From NCBI RefSeq assembly GCF_000150275.1, contig NW_002060969.1, forward strand, positions 558,943 to 622,942: a DNA stretch of 64,000 nucleotides, given 5' to 3'. Below the pieces are notes generated by a model. The model ran no database searches, was not told the origin of the DNA, and saw only the letters and a program-made list of their open reading frames with translations. Source of the stretch: Trichoplax adhaerens. Lineage: Eukaryota > Placozoa > Uniplacotomia > Trichoplacea > Trichoplacidae. Made by a program: the position numbers and the translations under genes. How positions within the stretch are numbered: the stretch's first letter is position 1; each line of letters begins with the position of its first letter. Of this stretch, positions 15,201 to 26,802 are shown in pieces.

Positions 15201-15425
15201 CTGATATGTTCCTGGATTATTTTCAATTATTATACTGTAGCCGTTGTCTCCAGGTGTTCGCTTAACATTCTCTCCGTGATTAGGTATTCGACTACAATCT
15301 CGATCAGGAATCCCGTTTGGAAAACAGATAGCTGGACAAGGGTTAAGGATTAACGATAGAAAAAGTAGATGCAAAATTTTGGATGGCGGATAGAAATAAC
15401 CCAAATATAAGATAGTCGTAACCAT
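6257..15425 (-). CDS. SPON1: F-spondin (SPON1-type): reeler + spondin + six thrombospondin type 1 repeats
   Basis: Secreted matrix glycoprotein; in other animals F-spondin guides cells and axons. Eleven exons: 15182-15425, 11499-11730, 9708-9781, 9388-9603, 8496-8954, 7776-7952, 7434-7610, 7108-7278, 6835-7005, 6602-6769, 6257-6432. Phases agree at every junction and give about 754 residues (vertebrate SPON1 about 807). Exon 1 encodes a signal peptide (hydrophobic LHLLFLSLILNPCPAICF) and the start of the reeler domain; exons 2-3 finish it (RTFRGYAIEA, FRATVVQTMPQWFKDDG). Exons 4-5 are the spondin domain (CCACGPATYSMKFKGIW, HPKDFP, SPSPDWFVGM, DAGTDDGISYTSPN). Exons 6-11 are one TSR each with WxxWxxC and C-x-R/K-x-R layers, ending CPIVK. 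The acceptor of exon 8 could be 7269 instead of 7278 (both keep phase). Introns 1 and 2 are long (3.4 and 1.7 kb). Confidence 0.93.
9782..11498. other. F-spondin intron 2, nothing else seen
   Basis: AT-rich intron DNA without a supported exon on either strand. Confidence 0.5.
11731..15181. other. F-spondin intron 1 with a tandem duplication
   Basis: Long AT-rich intron separating the two halves of the reeler domain. The only structure noted is the 115-bp direct duplication listed separately. A 76-codon minus-strand frame at 14329-14559 has no recognisable content. Confidence 0.5.
13128..13356. repeat. Imperfect direct tandem duplication, period about 115 bp
   Basis: The block beginning CACCTTTACCTTTGCAAAT near 13130 is repeated with substitutions from about 13245 (CACCTTTACCTTTACAAAT), followed in both copies by similar AATATCTCAT...TTAACATTAATTTTT...TTTGTTAGTT... 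tracts. It lies inside F-spondin intron 1. Confidence 0.75.
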
Positions 15426-18400
15426 AACTATTACGAGTATATTTAGGTAGACAACCGGTATGCACTTGCATGAAAGTTTAATTCAACGGCAGCTTAATGA
15501 CAATTTTAGGAGTGAAAATAGTTTGTAATGCAAGTCAAGACAATACCATAAAGTAATATTTGCCAGGGAAAGCTATAGCTATTATATTCTACTCTTGTTT
15601 TTTTAGCGCTAGTTGGCCCGAGCCACTACGATGCTCATATTAAGCTTAAAATGCTTAGTACAATCACGATGATCCTATATTCTTCACTCTAGCGGCAAAC
15701 GTTACACTCGTCACTATACTTTAATCAGGGTATTTTTCAATCTAGTAAAAATAATACGTAATATTACAGTGTGAGTCTTCTATCTTATTATCGTAATTAA
15801 TGGTAAACTGTAAGAATACTTAACATTGGCCATGTAGCTAGGATTAATTTTCTGCATAATATATACTTTACATCATCCAATCAGAATAATCTTTCATCTA
15901 AACAAAATAGATCGAATGCTGTGTACATGTCGTATGCATGAATTGATCACAAATTCAGTTCTCCAACTGGGAGTAGTTAGTTGCTAACAATTATCGGACT
16001 CATTTGATAAACATATTTAAGAAAACAATATACAAATATTATAATAATGGGATGACTAAATACTGATACTTTAAAATTTGGTCATGTTTAACCTTTTCTG
16101 ATGGATTATAAAATAGAAGCAAATATTAATATAGACTACGCGTATATTATGAATAATCATCCTGTAGCGCCATCAAGTTCTAAATATTTCAGTCAAGTAT
16201 TCAAAAGTGATGCTAACATTATAATTTTGCTATCAATTTTCCTGCTTGTAAATCAAGTACAATAAATTTTGATGCACATTTTGACATATGCACCTTGGCA
16301 TATACATAAGAACAGGCACTCTTTGTACCATTACATTTCAGCCTATATGATACATCAAGAATAAAATTTTTATTACGACGACATCGTTAACAATATCGAC
16401 TTAGTAGTAAGCCAGATTTAACTGTTACACGAGTTAAATCATTAAAAATATACTAAATGTAAAATTAGAGTCTTCTAATTGTCACGGTACGAACTACCGT
16501 GAAGAAATAGCTATCTAAATTTGGTTAATATATTATAGTGATAATATATTACAACTAGTTACTTACAATAGGAATTACTCTAATTATAAATGTGTTACAG
16601 TAAATTTAATGCTGTGCTGTAATGTGCACTAAAATGATTCTGTGAATGGACATATTGTAGTCCGACTGTGAAGAATTAGTTAGTAGATGTTCTCACCTAA
16701 GTATTTTTATAAGATGACTTGTGAATGTTAGCTACTGTAGAAGGGTATATAAGCCCGTCAGATAGTTGAATAAAGCAGTTCTCAATTGTCTAGTCGAGTT
16801 TAACGTAGAATCAAAGGCATCTAAATTCTTGTGAGGTAGTTAAGGGATACTGAATTCCGGAAGAATAGTAATATAGAGATTTGTTTTACGTTATCCTTGT
16901 CACGAAGCTGGTTTGTGACACTAATACAACGATAAAAATTGATTAGGCTGTACTTTTTTTATTAGTGCGTTAGCACACCACAGTTATCCTAAAATATTGT
17001 TCAATTTTATAATGAATCATAGTTACTAATGGAATTTGTTACGATATGAAAGAATTCATTGGAGAATGAGAACATTTGGATACCAAATACATACTTAATC
17101 GTTTATAGGCTATCCCGATCTGTCATTACATCCTCTTTATTTGGTATACATTTAAACTGAATGTCGATTAATGTAAGATTTCATACTAAAAGTTATTTAA
17201 TCATGACTTACATTTCATGATCATATTAAATAGATTTTATACACGATTGTAATCATAAAGAAAAATGTGTGAATAAAAACTAGCTTGAAGACGTAAGTTA
17301 ACTCAGCTTTGATGTAATTCCTATTACAGCAATGACGAATATAGCACGAAGATGCGTACATTCAAAAATATCAATTCTAGCCAAAGCACAATTTATACCA
17401 ATACACTGATATCATGTGAACATTGCAAAGAACTAAAATTTTTAATAGAACACAAATAAGCATATCACTGAATTCAATAAAAAATTATAGGGAAATTTTG
17501 AAAATGATTGATCGATAAAATTATTGAGTATCTTTAAACTAGCATGACCGGAAAAATACTTCGTGAGTGCATCGAGTTAGGAAGTTGCTTTTATTAGATT
17601 TATAGCTCCTTAAACACCGATCTATTTTCCCACAAGGCCTCGCGGGTAGTGAAGTAGACTCTTTACATACCTAACTAGAGCATACATTACTGTACCAAGC
17701 ATAGGGTGCTATCATGTATTAATTTAATCACTGATTACGGTATAACTAGAGTATACAATCTTATACTAAAAATGCACCTCTGATTATGATTACTCTAAAT
17801 TTAAAGTAAATTTCAAATACTTTACAACATCTACGACATAAATAGACGTAGAATTATTAGATAGAGATATACTCCTGCAGTTGCATTTGGCCAATGTGCA
17901 AGTGTCATTAAATGATGTTGGAGTTACTACTTGAATAGACTTGGGAATGTAATGATTTCATAGTCGTTCTCGAATTGCAATAACTCTTTGCCGTAATAAA
18001 GTATTTCAGGAATTTTTTATGTAACCTTTCAAGTCTGATGTTTTTGAATTAGCATTTTATTAATAAATGAATTTAATTGTAAATACAATATGAGCTATTT
18101 CATGTAAGCTTTGGCGGATGTACTTTAATCTTCATTTAAAGAAGGCCCTATACTATGCTGTCACACTGTAAAGGCTAAAATGTGATACTGCAATTAAATG
18201 TTCACAAATACAAAATTTATTTCGTTAGAATGCCTGCATTGATAAGCTAAACATTTTCCCAGCAGGACAGAAAAGAGTCATTAAAGAATAAACAAAAAAT
18301 ATAGCATTACAATATTTTAAATGCAGTTTACAGTTAATGCGGGATAGTGTACAGCTATTTTATAGATAAGATTCGTAACTAGTCATTACCGCTACTTGAC

Positions 18401-18530
18401 ACAGCTTCAATAAAATAATTCAAATTTTTCACATGGCAAGATCTAATCTTACACAATCCACTGATCAAAAAGTTTTTGGTGGACTTAGTATCAGATCATA
18501 ATAATATCCTCAACTTTAAACATTGCTTAA
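15426..18530. other. Intergenic region upstream of F-spondin / downstream of ACAD8
   Basis: About 3.1 kb of AT-rich DNA. It must hold the F-spondin promoter (minus strand, above 15425) and the ACAD8 3' UTR (below 18531). I saw no coding exon, RNA gene or strong repeat in it. Confidence 0.5.
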
Positions 18531-21500
18531 TCAAAGAATACAATATTCCTTTAGAAGATCTCGAGATATTAGCATTCGCATAATTTCATTCGTACCTAAG
18601 TTTCATTCAATTGACAAGTTTAAGACGCGGCAAAACTCAAAACTTCGATTATAAGGTGTCTTACCTTCTAAAATTGTATGAACTCTTGCGTCACGCATGA
18701 ACTGATGTACACCATATTCATTTAAGTATCCATAGCCACCGTGCATTTGTATAGCATCATTGCATATCTAAAGGAAGTAATATCTTAGAATTTCAGCTTA
18801 CATTATTTAGCTTCTATTGAAAAGAAGGTAATAAGCAATTCAAAAGGCAACTAGAATTTTTTCTATACTTAATAGTAGGTCACGTAAAATTTGGCACCTT
18901 AAAACACTTTTCCGTTGCAAATAATTTAGCCATAGAACATAAAGACACAAGATCTGGAGAACCGGCGTCAAGTGCTCTGGCAGCATTGCGTACCATCAAC
19001 CGTGAAGCTACGAGGTCAGTTGCCATTTCCGCTAGCCTGAATTGCAAGTACTATCAAGCAGTAATACGTATCAACACAACGGGTGCTCTAAACTGATATT
19101 TCTAATTACAGGAATTTTAATTAACCTGGTTACTAGCTAGAGGTCTTCCAAATTGCTTGCGTACGGCTAAGTGCTCCAATGACATTTCCAGTGTAGCTTG
19201 AGCAGCTCCCAGTGAACAAGACGCTATAAATATCAATTCAAAACAACACTTAGGAGGAATATATAGAAAGGTCACAGCTAGTACTGTAGCAAACATAGCC
19301 ATACCATACCGATACTAACACGACCCCCATTGAGTCCATGCATGGCAATATTAAATCCCTAAGCGATAAAGATTTACGATGTAAATCAGAAGTTGTATGA
19401 TTGCAGCAGTATTAACATATGATTAATATTACTTACAAGCATACACTATATAAGTAGCATCACAGAACTACAAGTTTTCTTACCTGTCCTTCTTGTCCAA
19501 TAAGGTTCTTCTTAGGTACTCGACAATCTTCGAACATGATGGCATGAGTCGGCTGTGTTTTCCAGCCAAGCTATTTATTATATTAATCGTTAATTCGTGA
19601 TTCGCGATAAATAACAGGAACTCAAAAACAATTGGAACAAAGTCATGTATTCGTTATGAAGGCTCATAATCTACGACTATAGTTCGTAAATGGAAATTCT
19701 AGCAAAGACAACATGTTTCTAGATGAATGATTAAAACCACTAATTAATTACTCACTTTTTTTTCGTTTTTGCCGAGGTTAATTCCAGGGGTTTCATTTTC
19801 TATCACTACGCATGATATCCCTTTTGAGCCTAATATATTTTTTAAATACGATCTATAAGTAATTTAGTTCAATACATTTATAGACTAACTCAAGTTAGCT
19901 TAAATATCGTAAATGAACTTTCTAATACATACGAATATTACCTTACCTGATTGACCAGTTCTAACCATTACAACATAGCAGTGACTTTCACCACTTATAA
20001 ACATCTAAATGTAGATTGTCATTTATTTGCAGTAAATTGAGATCGATTAGTATTAGAACGCTGAGGCATAATAGATTTTGAAGTAGCTAATATGCCGATT
20101 ATTATTTAGCAAAGCTCCTTTGATCTAGATATTAGATTTATTTATACACCTTGGAACCATTAATAATATAATGATCTCCGTCAGATTTCGCTGTAGTTAT
20201 TAGCGAGGCGGCATCACTCCCACTCCCAGGTTCGGTTAGACAATAAGAGGCCCGTTTCTTGAAAAAAAATAAAGATTTAACATCTAAAGTAATCACCAGA
20301 CAGAAATATTTTTAACACAATAAGGCTTCATAACTTTTCGCTCCAATCTTAACATTACCCGAAAACTGGTTAAGTCAGGAAGCCACCTCTCCCTTTGCTT
20401 TTGGTTTCCAAATTTATCAATCATCCAACAACACATACTACAAATAAAGTGAAAATTAAAAATTAAAGTTCGAAACAAGAGCGACCATGCATTTGACTCG
20501 TGACTTACAAACGCATCTATCAAACATTTTTAAGTATTTACGAATTGATTCGGTCTCATATATATTGTAACAAGATTAGATTGGCAACATTTTGCAATGC
20601 TGTCAATGTGAATAAGAATTTTCTAAGTATCATAATTTTAAAATTAAATCGAACTGGAATATTAACGAGTGTTACAAATTGAGTGCTACTTGTGAATAGT
20701 AATATAAGCGGTAGTTGAGGTACAGCCAGATGCCAGGGCCTCAGCAACTATAGATGAATCTACTCTCGATAAACCAGTACCACCAATATCTTCACGGCAA
20801 TACATGCCTATAAATAAAAAGCATAACGAAAATTATATTCTAAACAAATAAGATATTCTAGTATTCCTGTAACCCTGTCCGTAAATCTACACGAGAACAA
20901 GATAGATTCGCGTAGCTTGCAACAGATTTACCTCCAAATCCTAAAGAACCAGCCTTTTGAATGGTAGAGATAGGGAAAATCTCCTACGAATTTAAAATCA
21001 AGTCAACACGGAAAGCAATAATAGTGGTTAAGTGTATTCAACGATGATTATATATCATTATTAACATTATAAATATGATATGACTTTAGGTTCATACGTG
21101 TAATAGGTCATAACAAATACAGTACATTCATATCGCAGTTAAATCGAACAATTTGCAAGTACTGCTAGGAAGGCTATATTAAATAAACGGCTGATTTCAT
21201 GTTCAAATAATACTTAGTAAAGGCTGTACCATTATTTCTCATCCGCAAGTGTAAACTTTAGTTGTACTGTACTTTAGTGCATACTTAAGCACGAACTTCT
21301 CTCTTTAAAATTATATAAATTACCTCTGTAAACTGTTAACAGATGAATTATATTATTGTAACAATGGTAATAGCTCTTAAAGTATGACTACAGTTCTTAA
21401 ACTATAAAGTTCGAAAATACAATAATACTTTACTGTACGGTATGCTTCGCTAAAGTCTGCATCATAAATTACAGTCTCGCGAGGATACTGCACAAATTGA

Positions 21501-22486
21501 GGAGATTATTGCAATAAGAATAATATGCTCGTATGACTATTACGAATGATGGAACAACTTACATTTTCATCCCAGTTTTTACGATTCGGTACCATTTCAT
21601 TTTTCGCAAAATCTTGCGCGACACGTTGCAATTCCTTTTGTTCCGGGGTTAGTCCAGACGAAGCTGGCGATTTGATTAAGTTTGTTAAATTTTTTTTGAA
21701 ACGAAGAGCGTTCACTATTATATTTTTGTAAAGCTGAGTACTATACAGCGTTTGAACATCTCTAGATATCGACTACAAATTGTGATGTACATTCAATGAC
21801 AATATACTGTATCATCTTAACATGATACAGCATATAACATAAAGTACAGTATGTGCAATTGTGCATGCTGTACTGTTCAGTATACGATGCTGTAACTTAT
21901 TACTGCATTGTACAGTATACTGTATTATTCTTGCATGCTATAGCATCATTAATCAAACGGCTTGAAGACAGCAACTGAACTGAATGTCAGTACACCTCAT
22001 GCACGTATGCTACCGTTTAGTCTCATAATGACAAGGTAATGACAATTATAGCGTAGAGAAAATTAATTGAGCGTAAGAAGTTACGACTGCTGCAAGTTTT
22101 GTAGACTATTGCACAGTATACTGTACATAGTGGTAATCATTTTGTACTGTACATTTGTCCAAATGTCAGAGTGCAGTGGTAACAGACTGTACTGCACTGT
22201 TTGTACGTACTTTGCATGATTGCAATTTGAATCGTTGAGTACTGTATCAGGCAACACGCAACATTAATTCAATCAATAAGTTGTTAAGGTAATCAAGCCG
22301 TCGCCTTTAACAATCTACGGGATCAATACAATATGACGACAAGAATATAGAAAACTTACGATCAGCACACAGCGCAATTTTCCGATGCTGTTGTTCGGGT
22401 CTTAATCTTACGTATGCGTTGTAGTAGAGAAGATATTTAGCTCTAGAATTTTCGAATCTTCTCATAGCTGTTAAAGCCATTGTCAT
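18531..22486 (-). CDS. ACAD8: Isobutyryl-CoA dehydrogenase, mitochondrial (ACAD8 type)
   Basis: Flavoprotein that oxidises isobutyryl-CoA to methacrylyl-CoA in valine breakdown. Fourteen exons: 22360-22486, 21563-21714, 20932-20983, 20690-20807, 20359-20437, 20150-20257, 19947-20004, 19756-19829, 19484-19570, 19310-19358, 19126-19223, 18898-19050, 18665-18767, 18531-18595. All phases close, giving about 440 residues (human ACAD8 415). Visible blocks: [54 protein letters not shown] (FAD/substrate region), [88 protein letters not shown], and [18 protein letters not shown] carrying the expected catalytic Glu. The match is closer to ACAD8 than to other acyl-CoA dehydrogenases. Exon 1 (Arg/Lys-rich, Asp/Glu-poor start [17 protein letters not shown], plausible mitochondrial presequence) is joined only on phase and is less certain. 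Confidence 0.92.
21780..22270. repeat. Diffuse GTACW/TACTGTA-rich stretch in ACAD8 intron 1
   Basis: Scattered copies of ACTGTA, TACAGTA, GTACTGTAC and the inverted pair CTGTATCAT/ATGATACAG between the proposed first two ACAD8 exons. It looks like a degenerate form of the pentamer arrays at 22.6, 35-37 and 41-42 kb. Confidence 0.55.
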
Positions 22487-22568
22487 CACATTTAATCGAC
22501 GGACGATATCGAAAAACAGATGTAGGTAACTGCTAGTGAGAAAGTGAGATGTGACAGCTATAAAGTAA

Positions 22569-22766
22569 AAAGTACAGTACTTACTTTACAGTACTGTACA
22601 GTACAGTACAGTGCTGTACAGTAGAGGTCATCAAGGTTTACAGTACTGTACTGTATTGTACTGTATAATACAGTACTGTACGGTGGCACAGAAGGCTCAG
22701 ATGGTGACGGTAAAAATAGCACGTAGTGTACAGTACTGTATACTCACTGTACAGTACTGTACAGTG
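22569..22766. repeat. Self-complementary GTACW pentamer arrays upstream of ACAD8
   Basis: Tandem five-base units GTACT and GTACA, in short runs separated by non-repeat DNA, e.g. ACAGTACTGTACAGTACAG near 22590 and further runs near 22640-22680 and 22730-22765. They begin about 80 bp upstream of the proposed ACAD8 start codon. Confidence 0.85.
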
Positions 22767-22825
22767 CGAAGGCAATGACACTGACAACATTGACATAAAA
22801 ACTGCGTACGAAAACATTAATAATA

Positions 22826-22902
22826 ACTAATTATATATATATATATAAATAATATAATATATACATACGTTATATATATGACAATATATATACAGTATAT
22901 AT
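22826..22902. repeat. TA-rich microsatellite
   Basis: Runs of TATATATATA with interruptions just 3' of the pentamer arrays. Confidence 0.8.
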
Positions 22903-23063
22903 GATGCCGCCAATTTGACATTATTGACGGTGTACGCAATGATAATTATAATGACGGCAATGACATTATCAACGGTGCACGCGCAAATGCGCGTTGATAG
23001 TTGTTACCAAATAATTTTACCAGAAAAGTTCATAAAACATGTAAGAAATTACGCAACTGGAAC

Positions 23064-23437
23064 GAGAAATCATAAAATATTACTTTCACTTAGGATATGA
23101 GAATGAAGTAATCGTCCAGTTCTTGAATAATGCATGGTATAACAATTAGTTTTAAGTACCCTCAAACGACGAATACGAGAATTTGGATTAAGAAGGCACA
23201 CTTACGTTAATGAAACTTATTTAAGGGATGCCATTAGAAATGAAATGCAGGGTTCCGGTAGGTCGATAGGGTATAGAACTGTATGGCATTCCCTAAGATT
23301 ACGACAACATTTACATTTACCGAGAAGTACGGTAGCCAAAATCATTCGCGAAATTGATCCTGAAGGAGTTGCAACTAGACTTTCCAGCCGTACCGTAAAC
23401 GTGAAGTCATGGACTACTACTATTGCGATAAATCACT
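23064..23437 (+). pseudogene. Decayed integrase-like (rve-type, transposon-derived) gene, N-terminal part
   Basis: One frame reads KYYFHLGYENEVIVQFLNN from about 23080 to a TAG at 23147; another then reads QLVLSTLKRRIREFGLRR from 23143, HTYVNETYLRDAIRNEMQ, SIGYRTVWHSLRLRQHLHLP and RSTVAKIIREIDPEGVATRL, ending at TGA 23437. Read together these are the helix-turn-helix N-terminal region of the integrase-core proteins common in cnidarians, fish and placozoans, which precedes the DDE catalytic core. The frame must be crossed near 23143, and after about 23410 the expected GPNxxWHxDGY start of the core is not preserved. I therefore call it a broken remnant; a short intron at the junction cannot be fully excluded. 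The ATG at 23245 is internal to the conserved block, so it is unlikely to be a true start. Confidence 0.75.
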
Positions 23438-23440
23438 GAT

Positions 23441-24376
23441 TTAATAAGGGGTTAGGATGGAAAGCGTGCAGAGTTCTACAAGTTTCGGCTGCAAGCCGTT
23501 GACCCATAGAATGACTTATATGTGTACTTCACACTTCACAGAATCGTTAGTAACATCACAGAAATTATTATTCGTCCGAGGAATAATTTCATCTTATAAT
23601 ATCACTAAAATTGCAAACTGCTGGGCTCGATAGAATTGGAAGAGCCATAGGAGTTACTATTATACTCTTAATACAGCTTACGGCGCGATAAAATATTTCG
23701 TGTACGTTCAGTTCTTTAATTCTTAACGTTTATGATGGGTGTGACATGATAAAGTAGTAATAGGCAGTACAAATAAACGCCATGATCAGAATGTACAGTA
23801 GAACATCAATCAATATATCAAAGCTCTTAATCGTATGGCATAGTGTGGGGTTCGGCTAGTCATAAATGTGAATAAATTCACACGAAGCAAAGGTATACTG
23901 TACAGTTTGCACCCTATAGTAGTTATTACTGAATTAACAGCTCGTCCGAACCAATACAAAGCGAATTAGTATGTCATCATTATTAATAATTAATTTAAGT
24001 AATAACGGTAATATATTACTTAATTTCACATGTGCAATAAGTGTAAATCACTTACTAATTATTGCTTTGGAAATCATGGTACTGTGAAGTTTAAACTAGG
24101 ACTAATTCAAATACCTGAATTACGATAGAATTGATAAAGGGAAAAATAAAATGAAAAATAAAAAGATCGTCAAATCAAAACTTTTCTAGCTGTCTATGAT
24201 CAAAATCAAGACCTTGTAAGTGATATGATAATTGTGCAGTTATTAAAATTAAAACTCTGGCTACCGTACCTTTCCATAATACTAACAAATCGATTTAAGA
24301 ATGAACGAGTATTCGAAAATTTAACATTGAGACAGAGTTAGATGATCAAATTCAAACGTAACAGTCTAATACACAA
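23441..24376. other. Intergenic region, no gene seen
   Basis: AT-rich DNA between the integrase remnant and the protease 3' end. No recognisable integrase catalytic core follows the remnant. Confidence 0.5.
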
Positions 24377-25629
24377 TTATTCAATATTTGCATTTTCTTT
24401 CAGCCAGGCCACAAATTTACTGATATCAGTGAAAACAGTAAAATCTTTTACCGGGCCACATCCTAAAAGACGTAAGAATGAATCAAATTTAAATCTATTG
24501 CAATTATAGTTATGATTTTACTCTCTGAATGTGATGTACCGTTAAAACCCTATCTCCTGCAAGCAGGTATTATACTTTCTGCTTAAATTAAAACTGTTGA
24601 CACTGAAGATTTTGTTGCTCTGACCTTGTCCCCAAAATACGATACCACTTAACACTGCATAGTCACTTCCAGGCTGACGACAAATTAATGGGCTACCACT
24701 ATCACCGTGACATACATCAGTCATAGTATCTAACATTCTAGCACAAGCCATCGTTGAAGAAATAGCTCCGTTATAAAAATTACTTCCGTTACATATATGA
24801 GAATCTATCGTTCTGATTTGTAAAGATCTCAGTCTTGAATTACTACGCTCATAGAAACTCCATCCTGATATTAAACATGGGTATCCATTGAAGAAATGAA
24901 TACTGTCTTCTGCGATGCAAATAGGACTTACATATTCATTAATTTTTGCATCATTTTCCAATTCTATAAGAGCCATATCATATGAGAAAGTTCGAAAGTC
25001 GAATTCAGGATGAACTGTTCTTTAAAGATATCGAAATTGGTAAATAAAAATCGTAAATACTTATATGAATGTAGTAACAAATGATATTTACACTTATATC
25101 ACTTACATCTCTATTATTAATCGTGAGAACTTGTATTGTACTGTATTCATAATTGGAATTATTTACTTACATCTTTGAAATTTTAAGCGACTGCTGATTT
25201 TCAGTAGATCGAAACAAATCAGTTATTCCTAATTTTATTTTAATACTATTAGATGGCATCCATGTAGGTAGACAATGCGCAGCAGTAACGATCCATTTAG
25301 GAGCAATCAAGGCACCGCTACAAAAAGGAGACTCTTTAAAGAAAAAAACTGCTTGCCATGGTAGGAAATACGGATCAACGACATCAGTTCCAATTTGATC
25401 ATTAGATATTGATCTCAAAACCTTCATGGGCAGCTTATTGCATCTGGTTTTGCTTTCTTAACTCGACAGCAAAAAATAAAGTAAGGTAAATTGTTCAGAA
25501 AGGAAAATTATGATTTTCATATAGACCAAGATATCGTGCATGATTAGTACTGATGGTCTCACCTGTAATTGTAGCCATAAAACTAATTAAATAAAAAGTT
25601 ATACATGCTTTGGAAAGTTTGGAGACCAT
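24377..25629 (-). CDS. Secreted trypsin-like serine protease (S1 family)
   Basis: Extracellular endopeptidase of the chymotrypsin fold; the target is unknown. Four exons: 25563-25629 (signal peptide MVSKLSKACITFYLISFMAT), 25171-25456, 24625-25019, 24377-24462, in phase, about 277 residues. Catalytic His is in WIVTAAHC, Asp in FSYDMALIEL, Ser in CHGDSGSPL. The residue six before the Ser is Asp (DVCHGDS), the trypsin S1-pocket position, so cleavage after Lys/Arg is predicted. A Cys in the propeptide (RCNKLP) may form the usual bond to the catalytic chain. The last exon, CGPVKDFTVFTDISKFVAWL, is the typical C-terminal helix. Oddities: GDSGSP replaces the usual GDSGGP, no IVGG-type activation motif is obvious, and donor 3 (GTCAGA) is weak. 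The acceptor of exon 2 (25457/25458) was chosen by phase. Confidence 0.9.
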
Positions 25630-25696
25630 CTCTGATTCAGAGCAATCTGTCAGTAGTTTAAAACGAGAGAAGCAGTTGTTACAATGTGCATAACTA

Positions 25697-25708
25697 ATAA
25701 ATATAAGA
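25697..25708 (-). promoter_or_regulatory. TATA-like element upstream of the protease gene
   Basis: Minus-strand CTTATATTTATTAG lies about 70 bp before the protease ATG (25629). Position and composition suit a core promoter, but in DNA this AT-rich it could be chance. Confidence 0.3.
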
Positions 25709-26585
25709 TGCCGCTGTCCATAAAATTAATCTACTTTGTGAGAGCTAAGGTATCTAATGTCATACGTATTATATGCTAATTGCGTTAAGGACGCCTAAAA
25801 AGAAGGCTAATTTTAAATCATGAAATAGATACACGAGCAACCTATTGACTAAATAAAAAATTATTTGAACCACTTTTGGGTTGATCATCAAAAACATCGA
25901 TGTTTTAAGGTATAGCTTATTGAAGCAATGAGAAATAGCAGACTGTACGATACACTTAACATATATTTATTCATATGATAAAAAAAAAATTTAATTTTTA
26001 GCTTCATCATTTAATTCCAAAAAACTGAAGATCATATTTATATCAGTTGAGGGTACTTTATGGTCTCATGAATCTTGATGCAAGTGCGATATGACCCTTA
26101 AAAATTTTCTACATCTACGTCTGTGTGAGAAAAAATCGGTGGTAAATTTTACTAGTATATTAATCTAAATTATATAATCTTACCGACAAATAGCGGGTAT
26201 GAGTGTAGTAAAATATTTTAAAATATATATTCTAGTAACAAGAAGTTAATAGCTTTCCCTTAGAACCCTTCAGCCGCTATATTATAATCATTGATCGCCT
26301 ACAACTTCATGTAAAACTCCTCGACACTATATTTATCGTGACTACAATAGGAAAAGCATGTTTTAAATATTTATTTGCGTATCAATTTGTAATGTGTTTC
26401 ATATTAAAACAGTAAAAATTCCATTTTCACTAAGCTACTTTGTTGCCCCCATGCATGTGTATATAATAGTTTTTTTGAATCATAGATAGCTACTATAAAT
26501 ATTTGTTTGTAAGTAATTATAAGATTAAATTCATAGAATAAAGGGCTCTGCCTGATGGTCTTAAGTAAACATCATCTAGATTGTA
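25709..26585. other. Spacer, no gene seen
   Basis: AT-rich DNA between the protease 5' end and the TGA-interrupted exon below. No supported exon. Confidence 0.5.
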
Positions 26586-26802
26586 TTATTCTATTATATG
26601 CGTATGCCGTACAGTACCATAATTTTGGCGAACTTCAATATCCTCAGGTGGTATCGAGGAACATAACTTAAATGGCAATAATTCCTTTAAAATGGTATTT
26701 CAATCCGAGTTATCAATAGGAATATCATTTTTATAGGAATGAGTGCCGTTTATTAAAGTTACCTTCCACAATGGCGATTCAGATATCTTCAAAGCACCCA
26801 AA
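26586..26802 (-). pseudogene. Unidentified coding exon with one in-frame TGA
   Basis: After a good acceptor (TTATTGCAG at 26803) the minus strand reads, from 26801, LGALKISESPLWKVTLINGT, HSYKNDIPIDNSD, then TGA (26700-26702), then NTILKELLPFKLCSSIPPED, IEVRQNYGTVRHTHIIE and TAA (26586-26588). Amino-acid composition on both sides of the TGA looks like real protein, unlike random AT-rich frames here. I do not recognise the family. It could be a pseudogene exon (TGG to TGA), a sequence error, or recoding; no obvious SECIS is seen in the following 100 bases. Upstream exons were not found; a strong donor at 28184-28189 (GTAAGTCC) is a candidate partner. Confidence 0.45.
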
